DNA of 64,000 nt, taken from assembly GCF_009909615.1 (NCBI RefSeq), contig NZ_WWNE01000018.1, positions 184,513-248,512 of the forward strand, written 5' to 3'. The DNA comes from Acidiluteibacter ferrifornacis. GTDB taxonomy: Bacteria; Bacteroidota; Bacteroidia; Flavobacteriales_E; Vicingaceae. Below the pieces are notes generated by a model. It saw only the letters and a list, made by a program, of their open reading frames with translations, was not told the origin of the DNA and ran no database searches. Position numbers and translations under genes: made by a program. Shown here piece after piece: positions 45,812-53,481 of this stretch (the first letter of the stretch is position 1; every line of letters begins with the position of its first letter).

Positions 45812-46654
45812 ATGAACCGGATTCAAACTTTCTTTTTACTGCTATTTTCACTGATAGCTTCCATTCAAGTTTCAGCTGAAACTAAAGAACAGCAACTTAA
45901 AGTCATCTTGCGAGGCATCGGGCATGAATTTTTAATGCAGCTTAATGACGATACTTCGCTTGTATTGCCAATTGAAAAAGTAGGTAATCGCTATGCCTTA
46001 AAATTTGGTAGGTCCTTTTCTTTTGAGCCTGATAATTTGTTTCTTTCGACTTATAAAGTGATGGAAGAATTTGAAATTATAGATCAATACATTGTAGAGG
46101 TGGAATCATGTGATACCTCAATTGTGATTCATAGCTTTGAAGCGAATCTTCTTAAAGATAAGGAGAGTATTGCTTGCAAAATGCGAGCACTTCCAATAGC
46201 CTGCTATGTGTTTTATTTTACTCTAGTAGAAAATTCAACCTCTCATGCAACCACTGAAGAAAATAACAGCGTATGGTGGATGGTGCCAATAGGAGTGGTG
46301 GGCTTGACCCTTTTATTGGTCTGGTGGAGAAGACGTAAGAGACTTCAGGCTGATAATCATCTAATCACAATCGGTCAGTTTCAATTTGATCAAAAAGGAA
46401 TGAAGTTGAACCTTAAAGCCCAATCAATAGAACTGTCAAGTAAAGAAACGGATTTACTTTATTTGCTGTATACCAATGAAAATGAAACTCTAGAAAGAGA
46501 GTATATTCTTAAAGTTGTTTGGGGCGACGAGGGTGATTATGTAGGAAGAACGTTAGATGTTTTTATCTCTAAACTGCGTAAAAAGTTAGAAGCCGATTCC
46601 AGTATCAAAATCATAAACGTAAGAGGTGTAGGGTATAGGATGGTGGTTGGATAA
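45812..46654 (+). CDS. Membrane-anchored OmpR/PhoB-type winged-helix regulator
   Basis: A 280-residue protein: signal peptide (residues 1-22), an extracytoplasmic domain (about 25-145), one membrane span (WWMVPIGVVGLTLLLVWW, about 152-169) and a cytoplasmic C-terminal Trans_reg_C domain (LSSKETDLLYLLYTNENETL, with GRTLDVFISKLRKKL and VRGVGYRM). This is a ToxR-like one-component layout but with the DNA-binding domain at the C-terminus. It could sense an envelope signal and control transcription directly. Divergent from a lipoprotein gene across tandem repeats. Confidence 0.85.
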   Translation: MNRIQTFFLLLFSLIASIQVSAETKEQQLKVILRGIGHEFLMQLNDDTSLVLPIEKVGNRYALKFGRSFSFEPDNLFLSTYKVMEEFEIIDQYIVEVESCDTSIVIHSFEANLLKDKESIACKMRALPIACYVFYFTLVENSTSHATTEENNSVWWMVPIGVVGLTLLLVWWRRRKRLQADNHLITIGQFQFDQKGMKLNLKAQSIELSSKETDLLYLLYTNENETLEREYILKVVWGDEGDYVGRTLDVFISKLRKKLEADSSIKIINVRGVGYRMVVG

Positions 46655-47051
46655 GAAACGGTTAGTAGAAATCTGTCTTTTTTATTAAAAACACAAAAAG
46701 AATTGTTTACAATCTTTTAGAGTATTTGTTTTGATTTTTAGCCTGTAGACCATCGTCTTTAGCTTACCAATTTCATAAAATAATAATATTTACTATTTAG
46801 AATTAATGATGTATGAGCATAAATAATGCTTGATTGATGGATTGAGCTCATTAAGAGTGATTTTAGTGGATTTAACTTTTTAAATTAACCCAAAAATTTA
46901 AATTGCGAAAAGATAAATCTTCCAATCAACCAAGGAGTTTATACAAAGCATGAATATTGTTTATAAATGAAATAGGCCGCGAAGTGACTTTGTGATTTAT
47001 CGTTTATTTCGAAGTATACAAACAGATTATTGAAGATTAGGAAGAAACTTA
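46655..47051. other. Intergenic region without a gene
   Basis: About 400 bp of AT-rich sequence following the regulator gene. I see no gene, RNA or recognised repeat in it; a hairpin lies at its right end (47052-47088). Confidence 0.4.
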
Positions 47052-47088
47052 CCATACTGCATTATTCAAAATTAACAATGCAGTATGG
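47052..47088 (-). terminator. Hairpin after the NmrA-like gene, terminator-like
   Basis: CCATACTGCATT (47052-47063) pairs with AATGCAGTATGG (47077-47088), a perfect 12-bp stem. On the minus strand only a weak T-rich stretch follows. It lies 13 bp after the stop at 47101. Confidence 0.5.
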
Positions 47089-47100
47089 AGTGCTTAGATT

Positions 47101-47925
47101 TTACACTTTTAAATTCAACCAGTCGCGCAATGTTGTACTTGGTGCTCCAAGAAGATTATTGATGTCATTTGCATCTCCGGCTTCTGGTGTTTTTTCAAAG
47201 TATTCAAACATTGGAATTATGCTTTTTAACTCCTTATTTCCGCTAATAAATGCAATGAATTTAAGTAGTCCAAATGGAGCATTCCCAACTTTTTTAATAT
47301 AAGGATGATTTACCCGAACATATTGTTCTAAAGCTTCTTTTAGCGTTAAAGATTCTGGTCCATATGAGTAGAATTCTTTATTCAGGGATTCATTCATACC
47401 ATAGGCTCTACTTAATTGTTTTGCAAAATCTTTTGAGCTAATCCAATGCAGTTTCAGTGGTTGTTTGCCCATAATGTTTGCCTTTCCATTTTGAATCATC
47501 ATCTCTAAGGATTCCATGAACCAGGTAGGTCTAAAAATCATGTATGGAATGCCACTAGATTTAAGCACTTGTTCGGCCTTGTATTTATTCCCTACCATTT
47601 CGAACCAACTATTATTTTTTGTAACGGTTGCTCCACTTACATAACTTATTCGTTTAATGTTGTGCGATTGCGCAATACTCACAATGTTGTCAACAGCTTT
47701 TGACTCATCAGGAGTGTTAATGGTAATATGTACTGCATCGTAGCCATTCATAGCTTTTTCAAGATCAGATTTTTTAAGTACATCACCTGGTGTAACATCG
47801 TGGTTTGGATAATTTTCTGCTTTAATATTTCTTGAGAACAATCGTAGTTCATTTCCAGCTTTAGCTAATTCATTAATTGTTTCTTGTGCAATCATACCTG
47901 AGGCACCGATAATTAATATTTTCAT
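47101..47925 (-). CDS. NmrA-like NAD(P)-binding Rossmann protein
   Basis: A 274-residue atypical short-chain-dehydrogenase-like protein. The dinucleotide motif IIGASGMIAQETINELAKAG opens it, then the SYVSGATV and NKYKAEQVLKSSGIPYMIFRPT blocks match NmrA/NAD-dependent epimerase-type families. Substrate unknown; members act as reductases or redox sensors. Third gene of the DoxX-DODA-NmrA run, separated from the dioxygenase gene by two bases. Confidence 0.8.
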   Translation of the reverse strand: MKILIIGASGMIAQETINELAKAGNELRLFSRNIKAENYPNHDVTPGDVLKKSDLEKAMNGYDAVHITINTPDESKAVDNIVSIAQSHNIKRISYVSGATVTKNNSWFEMVGNKYKAEQVLKSSGIPYMIFRPTWFMESLEMMIQNGKANIMGKQPLKLHWISSKDFAKQLSRAYGMNESLNKEFYSYGPESLTLKEALEQYVRVNHPYIKKVGNAPFGLLKFIAFISGNKELKSIIPMFEYFEKTPEAGDANDINNLLGAPSTTLRDWLNLKV

Positions 47926-47927
47926 TA

Positions 47928-48872
47928 TTAAATTTTTTCTGGTGTTATTATAAAACTTCGTTCACTAAAAGCAGGTATAGATGGTGCCTCCTCATAAAAG
48001 AACTCGAGTCGGTCTTTAGAATCCATCATGCCTAAACTATAGAGCAATGGCACATAATGATCAGGAGTAGGTGAGGCCATTTTGCCAAGTTTATGGCTTG
48101 TTAAATAGTTCGTTAAGTTTTTAAAGTTTCTTGACTCCAATTGTTGTTTAAGCCATGCATCATATTCAATTTCCCAACCAAAGATTGATCTGTCTCCCGA
48201 ATGCATTTTTTGCATTACAAGATTCAAATTGTGAATCAATGAGCCGCTACCAATTACAAGAACTCCCTTTTCTCTTAAAGATTTCAGCTGCCGACCAAGA
48301 TTAAAATGATATTCTGGTTGTGCATTATAATTAATGCTCATTTGAAAAACAGGAACATCAGCCTTTGGAAACAAATGCATAAGCATTGGCCATGCGCCAT
48401 GATCTAAACCCCACTCATCTGTTTCTTCGATTGTAGTAACTAACTTACTAATTTCTTTTGCTGTTTCTGGTGAACCATGTGCATTGTACTTGGGGTCGTA
48501 GTAATGTTCAGGAAAGCCATAGTAATCATAAATCTGCTTTTGTTGAACAGAGTTGTTGACTAATGTTTGATTGTTGGTGCACCAATGGGCAGAAACGACC
48601 AACGCTGCCTTCACTTCGTATGTTTCTTTCAACTCCTTTCCCAATTGGTATAATTTCATCCAAAATGCTCGTTCCTCCCGGCCAACAGGAATATCCATTG
48701 GATTTCCATGAGAAGTAAAGAGTACAGGCATTTTTTTACTTTGCTTGGGTAAAAGATCTGTGTACTTTTTAAGATCTGCTAATTTGTTCATATGATTTAA
48801 TGCGTAAACTCCACCAAAAGATAGTCCTCCACCAATTATTAATGAGTGTTTTAGAAAGTTTTTTCTGTTCAT
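47928..48872 (-). CDS. ygiD: DODA-type extradiol dioxygenase family protein (YgiD-like)
   Basis: A 314-residue protein. An N-terminal hydrophobic segment preceded by RK (NRKNFLKHSLIIGGGLSFGG) suggests export, perhaps Tat-like though without RR. The mature domain has metal-binding His in VLFTSHGNPM and VVSAHWCTN, then HYYDPKYNAHGSPETAK, WGLDHGAWPML and GSGSLIHNLN as in 4,5-DOPA dioxygenase YgiD. Located between a truncated DoxX gene and the NmrA-like gene. Confidence 0.83.
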   Translation of the reverse strand: MNRKNFLKHSLIIGGGLSFGGVYALNHMNKLADLKKYTDLLPKQSKKMPVLFTSHGNPMDIPVGREERAFWMKLYQLGKELKETYEVKAALVVSAHWCTNNQTLVNNSVQQKQIYDYYGFPEHYYDPKYNAHGSPETAKEISKLVTTIEETDEWGLDHGAWPMLMHLFPKADVPVFQMSINYNAQPEYHFNLGRQLKSLREKGVLVIGSGSLIHNLNLVMQKMHSGDRSIFGWEIEYDAWLKQQLESRNFKNLTNYLTSHKLGKMASPTPDHYVPLLYSLGMMDSKDRLEFFYEEAPSIPAFSERSFIITPEKI

Positions 48873-48886
48873 GTTTTAGATTTATT

Positions 48887-49130
48887 TTAAGACTTGACTT
48901 CAATAGGAACTTTTTTTGTGCGTCCCCATACAACAAAACTTAGTAGTGCGATTAACAAGAAGTTTAGGCCAATCACATTTGCCTCACCTCTTGATAGATG
49001 GAAGACTATTCCTGCTAGCATAAGAAGAATACCTCCGTAAGCTGCAAGAGTCGTTAGTTTTGGCTGAATGCGTAATGCTGCAAGAAGTATCAATCCCAAG
49101 GCACCTAATAAGTCTGCAATTCCTGCAACT
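48887..49130 (-). pseudogene. DoxX family membrane protein, 5' part lost at the IS110 boundary
   Basis: The remaining reading frame ends in GRTKKVPIEVKS and contains VAGIADLLGALGLILLAALRI, a DoxX hallmark, and two to three membrane spans. Going upstream the frame meets a TAA immediately before the GTT codon, at about 49131, exactly where IS-type sequence begins. The missing N-terminal half is not found on the other side of the IS. An ORF from 49099 remains but lacks the start. The DoxX-DODA-NmrA set was probably an operon. Confidence 0.7.
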
Positions 49131-49139
49131 TAAGCTTGT

Positions 49140-49338
49140 ACTTTAATTAACTTACATTATTTAATAGAAAGAACAAAGAGAGGATTAAGGTTATTATATA
49201 CGCAGAGACCTAGATCTCGTCAACATTGAAAATCCCCTCTCTTCTCTACTTAAAATTCGTACAGTTCTTTGAGACTACAGATCTCGTTTTTAAGTTGTTG
49301 ATTTAAAAGTAGAATGTCCTTTCCAAAACTAATTTATT
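49140..49338 (+). ncRNA. Candidate bridge RNA of the IS110 element
   Basis: The region upstream of the transposase has a long stem (AAGAGAGGATT at 49176-49186 against AATCCCCTCTCTT at 49231-49243). It also has two look-alike hairpins with GAGA/TCTC ends: GAGACCTAGATCTCGT at about 49205 and GAGACTACAGATCTCGT at about 49271. The word ACAGTTCTTTG at 49261-49271 recurs exactly at the right IS edge (50380-50390). IS110 elements encode such bridge RNAs with target- and donor-binding loops; the assignment here is by position and structure. Confidence 0.5.
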
Positions 49339-50307
49339 ATGAATAAAGATATAAAATATTATGGTATAGACATCAGCAAAGATGTATTTGATGTTTGCGA
49401 TAGTACAGGAGAAAGTTCTCAATACGAGAATAACGTAAAGGGGTTTAAGCAGTTTGTAAAAACTCTGAGTGTCAACTCTCATTGCGTTATGGAGGCTACA
49501 GGTTATTATCATTATCAGTTAGCCTACTATTTATTAGAATCAGCAGTAAAGGTATCGGTAGAAAATCCACTATCAATAAAGCGTTTTATACAGATGAAGT
49601 TATCAAAAGTAAAGACGGATAAATCAGATGCAAAAATGATATGCGAGTATGCGCAAAAAGTAGAAATGAGGTTATGGGAGGGTCACTCTAAGAATCAAGT
49701 GGAATGCCTGCAAATTAGCAGATTATTAGATTTATACTTCAAACAAAGCACAGCAGTAAAAAATAAAATTCATGGAGAGAACGTATTGGGAAAGCCAAGT
49801 AGTTTAGTGATGAAGTCACTTCAACAAAGCAAAAGAAATATAGAAAAGCTCATCAAAGAGTTAGAGGCTAGACTAACTGAATTAGTAAAAAGTGAACATC
49901 AAGAGTTATTGACATTATTAGAAAGCATACCCGGTATGGGGCGTAAAACTTCTATGATGTTAATTGTACTAACTGATGGGTTTAATCGATTTGATAATGC
50001 CAAGCAATTATGCTGTTATTCAGGTTTAACACCTACTATAAGGCAATCAGGGAGCAGTGTTAGAGGTAAGTCACGAATAAGTAAAGTAGGTAACAGGAAA
50101 CTCAGAAATTTACTCTTCATGTGCAGCTTTACTGCTTGCAAGCATAATAAATCATGCAAACAGATGTATGACAGAATAGTAGCAAAAGGAAAGAGTAAAA
50201 AGTTAGCATTGATTGCTATATGTAATAAGTTATTAAAACAAGCATTTGCAATAGCAAAGTCAGGTATACCATTTGATCAATCATATAGAAGTAAATTAGG
50301 AATATAG
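49339..50307 (+). CDS. IS110-family transposase
   Basis: A 322-residue transposase. The N-terminal RuvC-like domain has YYGIDISKDVFDV (Asp11), VMEATGYYHYQ (Glu52) and VKTDKSDAKMICEYA (Asp94, Asp97). The C-terminal transposase_20 domain has IPGMGRKTSMML and YSGLTPTIRQSGSSVRGKSR with the catalytic Ser near residue 237, then VGNRKLRNLLFMC. Length fits the family. The frame is intact, so the element may be active. Confidence 0.93.
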   Translation: MNKDIKYYGIDISKDVFDVCDSTGESSQYENNVKGFKQFVKTLSVNSHCVMEATGYYHYQLAYYLLESAVKVSVENPLSIKRFIQMKLSKVKTDKSDAKMICEYAQKVEMRLWEGHSKNQVECLQISRLLDLYFKQSTAVKNKIHGENVLGKPSSLVMKSLQQSKRNIEKLIKELEARLTELVKSEHQELLTLLESIPGMGRKTSMMLIVLTDGFNRFDNAKQLCCYSGLTPTIRQSGSSVRGKSRISKVGNRKLRNLLFMCSFTACKHNKSCKQMYDRIVAKGKSKKLALIAICNKLLKQAFAIAKSGIPFDQSYRSKLGI

Positions 50308-50315
50308 CTCTTGAG

Positions 50316-50377
50316 CAGTTATTCTAATATTTTTTGCCCTTAAAGCATAAAAAATATTGGAAATAACTGGGTTTTTA
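50316..50377 (+). terminator. Long hairpin after the transposase gene
   Basis: CAGTTATT (50316-50323) and AATATTTTTT (50326-50335) pair with AAAAAATATT (50349-50358) and AATAACTG (50362-50369), an imperfect 18-bp stem followed by GGTTTTT. It begins nine bases after the transposase stop. It is probably a terminator in the IS right end. Confidence 0.6.
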
Positions 50378-50389
50378 GCACAGTTCTTT

Positions 50390-51417
50390 GTTAGGCACTT
50401 TATTTTTTTTCTTTTTTTCTGATTGCTCGTAAATTAGTTATTAAATCATCTCCTTTGGGGGTTAATTTCCAATATGTATTATTGTCTTTTAGGGATCTTT
50501 TTTTAATACTTTTTTCAATTAAACCTAACGCTTTTAATTGTATTAAGATAGACCGAAAATTATCTATAATAATTCTTACTCCTATTGGCTTACGACTCGC
50601 TTCTTTTGAAAGCAAGTGATATAGGTAATCACTAATTTGAGTTTGATAATCTTCTTCAGGAGCTTCGTCGATTAATATAGTTGCTGTTTTCGAGAATATT
50701 TCATTCCAAGTTAATTTTAAGCTGTCTCTATATAGTTCGCCATATTCAGTTTTCTTATAAGTGTATTGAACATTATATGTATCGTCTCCTTGAGATAAAG
50801 AATCAGTATCTGTAATAGCACTGGTCTTTAACTCATCTTCTAACTCTTTAATTTTTTCTTTTAATTTCAATATTTCGACGTTAGCTGCTGTCGAGCTGAT
50901 TCTATCAGCTTTGACCCAACCTGTTCTTGGTTTAGTTTTTATCAATTTTACAAGACTTCTACTAACTACCGAGCCTAACTCCTCAGGAGTTTGCCAAAAT
51001 TTAATATGCTTTTTAGATGCTAATTCTCTAAAAGTTAAAAGTTGTTTTGCTTTTTCTTCGTTTTTATCTGTTTTGGAAACGGATATGTCATCTACTGATT
51101 TTATTAAAAAGGAAATAATTGGAATACCAATTTTTAAAGCATATTCATATTCCATTTGTGTGTAACTGATACCTTCTGAGTTTAGAGAACCATATCTTCC
51201 ACCGATTATTAAAATATAGTAGTCTGATTCGTCAATAAGTTCTTTAATGAGTGTCCATTGGTCATCATCTGTAGCCGGAAAGAGTTCCATTCCAACAGGT
51301 ATGCAATCTAACTCTAAAAGAGCCTGAATTACTTCTTTCCTTTCATTTTTTAAATCTTGATAAGTTGAACTAACGAATACCTGATATTTTTTCATTGATT
51401 AAGATATTGTGCCTAAC
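50390..51417 (-). mobile_element. Integron-like gene cassette B2
   Basis: On the minus strand it opens with GTTAGGCAC (51417 to 51409) and closes with the exact complement GTGCCTAAC (50398 to 50390), then the IS110 element begins. One gene (DUF4062) fills it; the stop codon is about two bases before the closing core. The attC site that should follow is missing, apparently replaced by the IS. Confidence 0.65.
50400..51395 (-). CDS. DUF4062 domain protein (TIR-like N-terminus)
   Basis: A 331-residue protein. Residues 3-90 form a DUF4062 domain (KYQVFVSSTYQDLKNERKEV, GGRYGSLNSEGISYTQMEY), a TIR-related fold found in bacterial antiphage proteins. A coiled coil follows at about 165-190 (VEILKLKEKIKELEDELK). 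The C-terminal ~100 residues resemble a winged-helix-like region ending in a Lys/Arg-rich tail. Possible defence effector; whether the NADase or other activity exists is not shown. It is the only gene of cassette B2. Confidence 0.8.
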   Translation of the reverse strand: MKKYQVFVSSTYQDLKNERKEVIQALLELDCIPVGMELFPATDDDQWTLIKELIDESDYYILIIGGRYGSLNSEGISYTQMEYEYALKIGIPIISFLIKSVDDISVSKTDKNEEKAKQLLTFRELASKKHIKFWQTPEELGSVVSRSLVKLIKTKPRTGWVKADRISSTAANVEILKLKEKIKELEDELKTSAITDTDSLSQGDDTYNVQYTYKKTEYGELYRDSLKLTWNEIFSKTATILIDEAPEEDYQTQISDYLYHLLSKEASRKPIGVRIIIDNFRSILIQLKALGLIEKSIKKRSLKDNNTYWKLTPKGDDLITNLRAIRKKEKK

Positions 51418-51543
51418 GGTCTCGGCTATGAGTAGTTGCGTGGTTTATCACTTAACTTTGCAAGTACACACCAAACTGAAAATCCGCGAGGATTTTCAGA
51501 AGTAGGCGAGAACAAGCAATTACTTATAGCCATTGTTGTATGC
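51409..51543 (-). other. attC-like recombination site between cassettes B1 and B2
   Basis: A 135-bp site between cores GTGCCTAAC (51409-51417) and GTTGTATGC (51535-51543). The inner arms GGCTATGAGTAGTTGC (51424-51439) and GCAATTACTTATAGCC (51516-51531) are identical to those of the locus A site, as is the central CTGAAAATCC/GGATTTTCAG hairpin (51476-51485/51490-51499). Only a few positions differ over the whole site. Homogeneous sites of this kind are typical of chromosomal integrons. Confidence 0.78.
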
Positions 51544-52602
51544 AGTTTTTATTGATTCTATTATCATTTTACTCAATCTGTTTTGTTGCTGAGCATTAGA
51601 AGGAAAATCTTTACTAGTTAATTCAAGATTTTCTTTTTCTAAATAGTTTTTAAAGCTTGTGAAACATTTTTTAAAATGATTATATGTCAAGTCATTATGT
51701 TTATCTCCTAAATCATACATTGCATTGAAAGAATTTAAAATAGCAACATAGCCAGTTGTTTTCCATAAAATATTCTCCAAAGGTGATTCCCAATATTCAG
51801 GAAATGTATCTCTTAAAGAATTAAATACGTTTAAAAATATCTTTAAAATTACACTGTCTTCATTATTTAAAAAATATGTCCTCAATGGAAGTGAAGGAAC
51901 TTGAGGAAGTTCTTCATTTCTTTTTGATAATCTATAGTCCAAATCAGGATCTTTAGTTAACAAGAATATTAGATGCTTTACAAAAGTACCTTGAGATAAA
52001 GTTGCTAAATCTTGACTTTCTTCCTTTTTACCTAACATTTTCAATCTATTGTAAAAAGGTGATTCAGTATTTTTATTTAAAGCACGTGCAATTTCGTGTG
52101 CAGTCTTTTGAGGACTTCTATGTTTTGATAAAGCAAACAAATCATATATAAGACTCATACTAACCTTTGTTTGCTTACTATTAATAATAGAAAAAACATA
52201 AGCTTTTTCTTCTTCTGTTAAGTTGAACATAAGAATTATAGGAAGTTCAAACCTATCTTTAAAATCAGATTTTAAAATTCCTTTTAATCTATGTTGACCA
52301 TCAATAACTTCCCCAATTTTTTTATTATTATTCAAGGGTATCTCGAAGTTATTGTTGTTTAGCGTAATATTAGCATCTTCATAAACGCTAATGATTATTG
52401 GTGTTGGAAAAGTAGCATCAGGGTCAGAACAATATTTTGCTATTTCATTAATTCTTTGACTTGATTCATCTCTCTGAATTGCACTAGGACTAGCAGACCT
52501 AGGTGTGACGTGTACTAATTGTCCTAAATCAGTAGCTTTCATTTTACTAAAATAGAAGCTCCCAATAGGTTGATTTATTTCTATGTAAGGTGCTACTATC
52601 AT
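51520..52602 (-). CDS. DGQHR-domain protein
   Basis: A 360-residue protein with the diagnostic DGQHRLKGI (residues 101-109) of the DGQHR/DndB-like family, linked to DNA phosphorothioation (Dnd) and related defence systems. The N-terminal half (residues 1-140) matches the family; the C-terminal half is helical with no motif. The stop codon TAA lies inside the attC-like arm, so the last residues (YNNGYK) are encoded by the recombination site. It overlaps the upstream membrane protein gene by four bases (ATGA). Confidence 0.8.
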   Translation of the reverse strand: MIVAPYIEINQPIGSFYFSKMKATDLGQLVHVTPRSASPSAIQRDESSQRINEIAKYCSDPDATFPTPIIISVYEDANITLNNNNFEIPLNNNKKIGEVIDGQHRLKGILKSDFKDRFELPIILMFNLTEEEKAYVFSIINSKQTKVSMSLIYDLFALSKHRSPQKTAHEIARALNKNTESPFYNRLKMLGKKEESQDLATLSQGTFVKHLIFLLTKDPDLDYRLSKRNEELPQVPSLPLRTYFLNNEDSVILKIFLNVFNSLRDTFPEYWESPLENILWKTTGYVAILNSFNAMYDLGDKHNDLTYNHFKKCFTSFKNYLEKENLELTSKDFPSNAQQQNRLSKMIIESIKTAYNNGYK

Positions 52603-53226
52603 ATTTTATTTCCTTTAGAATCGGTTTTTAAATCTTCTGTTTTGTTGTTCATTTCGTCAACTTTTGCATCATCTTTTGAAGCAAAATTGTCATCTAACTC
52701 TTTATATTTATCATAATTATTTTCCAATCTTATTACACTAAAGGAATAAACAGAAATAATTATTGAAAGTAATAAGAATGTTAATTGCCACCAATCGATA
52801 TTGTAAGTAAGATTCTTTAATTTCTCAATATTTATGTCATTAGGTGAACTAGAATAAAAAACACCAGCAAAAAATAATGTAAAGATTGAAACAATAATTG
52901 TTAGAATTTTAATGGATTTAAATTTTGTTGGATGATTTTCGATTAGGTTAACAAATAAAGGACCTAAAACAGAAGCAAGTAAAGCTATTGAATAAGTATA
53001 GAAACTTCCATTTATACTATCTAGAAATAAAGATTGTGAGAAGCTTAAATTTCCGTTAATTACTCTAATAATAAAATTTGAGATAACTCCAATTTGTCCT
53101 GCTAGTATTGTGAATAAAAACCAGGTAAAAAAAATAAGCTTATTTTCACTTATTACTTCAAATGGTTTGGTTGATAATTGCCAAATGTTTTTCATTATTT
53201 TTTTTGTTTCTCAAATTGCATACAAC
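51535..53226 (-). mobile_element. Integron-like gene cassette B1 (two genes)
   Basis: On the minus strand it opens with GTTGTATGC (53226 to 53218) and closes with the exact complement GCATACAAC (51543 to 51535). It carries two overlapping genes, a membrane protein and a DGQHR protein, both transcribed toward the attC-like site. Two-gene cassettes are uncommon in integrons but known. Confidence 0.65.
52599..53195 (-). CDS. Four-span membrane protein in cassette B1
   Basis: A 198-residue protein with four hydrophobic spans (about 21-43, 68-90, 97-118 and 134-155) and a charged cytoplasmic tail (KYKELDDNFASKDDAKVDEM to the end). No family recognised. It is translated ahead of, and overlaps by ATGA, the DGQHR protein gene, so the two products may act together at the membrane; this is inferred from the coupling. 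Confidence 0.65.
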   Translation of the reverse strand: MKNIWQLSTKPFEVISENKLIFFTWFLFTILAGQIGVISNFIIRVINGNLSFSQSLFLDSINGSFYTYSIALLASVLGPLFVNLIENHPTKFKSIKILTIIVSIFTLFFAGVFYSSSPNDINIEKLKNLTYNIDWWQLTFLLLSIIISVYSFSVIRLENNYDKYKELDDNFASKDDAKVDEMNNKTEDLKTDSKGNKI

Positions 53227-53260
53227 AAGTGCATATGACGCACTTTGTGCGTCATATGCA
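53218..53260 (-). other. attI-like head site of locus B
   Basis: TGCATATGACGCAC (53230-53243) and GTGCGTCATATGCA (53247-53260) form a perfect 14-bp stem with loop TTT. It is followed in cassette orientation by CTTG and the core GTTGTATGC. Only a few bases differ from the hairpin at 1669-1699, and the flanking TTTAAAATATG is shared. No integrase gene is adjacent here. Confidence 0.6.
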
Positions 53261-53276
53261 TATTTTAAAATGTTAA

Positions 53277-53463
53277 TTTTTTATTTCAATAAAACTACTA
53301 ATTGATTTAAAATCAACTATAAAATCATTTATTAGTCGTTTGTTGTCGTTTAAAAACGGATAAATGGTAGTTTTCAATTCGTAGTTAGTTTTTTTACAAA
53401 CCCGAAGATAAGCCAAAAAGTCAAATGATTTTACAGTATGTTGAAAAGTAATGCATTAAAATA
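53277..53463 (-). pseudogene. Possible 3' gene fragment at the head of locus B
   Basis: On the minus strand an open frame ends ...ISSFIEIKN and a TAA at about 53277, just before the head hairpin of locus B. It lacks a good start (an in-frame stop lies about 60 codons upstream). It reads TVKSFDFLAYLRV near its beginning and matches nothing I know. It occupies the place where locus A has its integrase, so it may be a decayed or cassette-like gene; weak evidence. Confidence 0.3.
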
Positions 53464-53481
53464 AAGGTGTCTGTCTATTTC

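Larger units (their letters stand above)
49131..50390 (+). mobile_element. IS110-family insertion sequence
   Basis: About 1.26 kb, the normal size, holding a 322-residue DEDD/Ser transposase (49339-50307), a 200-bp left non-coding part with hairpins and a short right end. The left edge is set by the break in DoxX; the right edge is near the cassette core GTTAGGC at 50390. No terminal inverted repeats or target duplication is apparent, as usual in this family. Confidence 0.75.
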
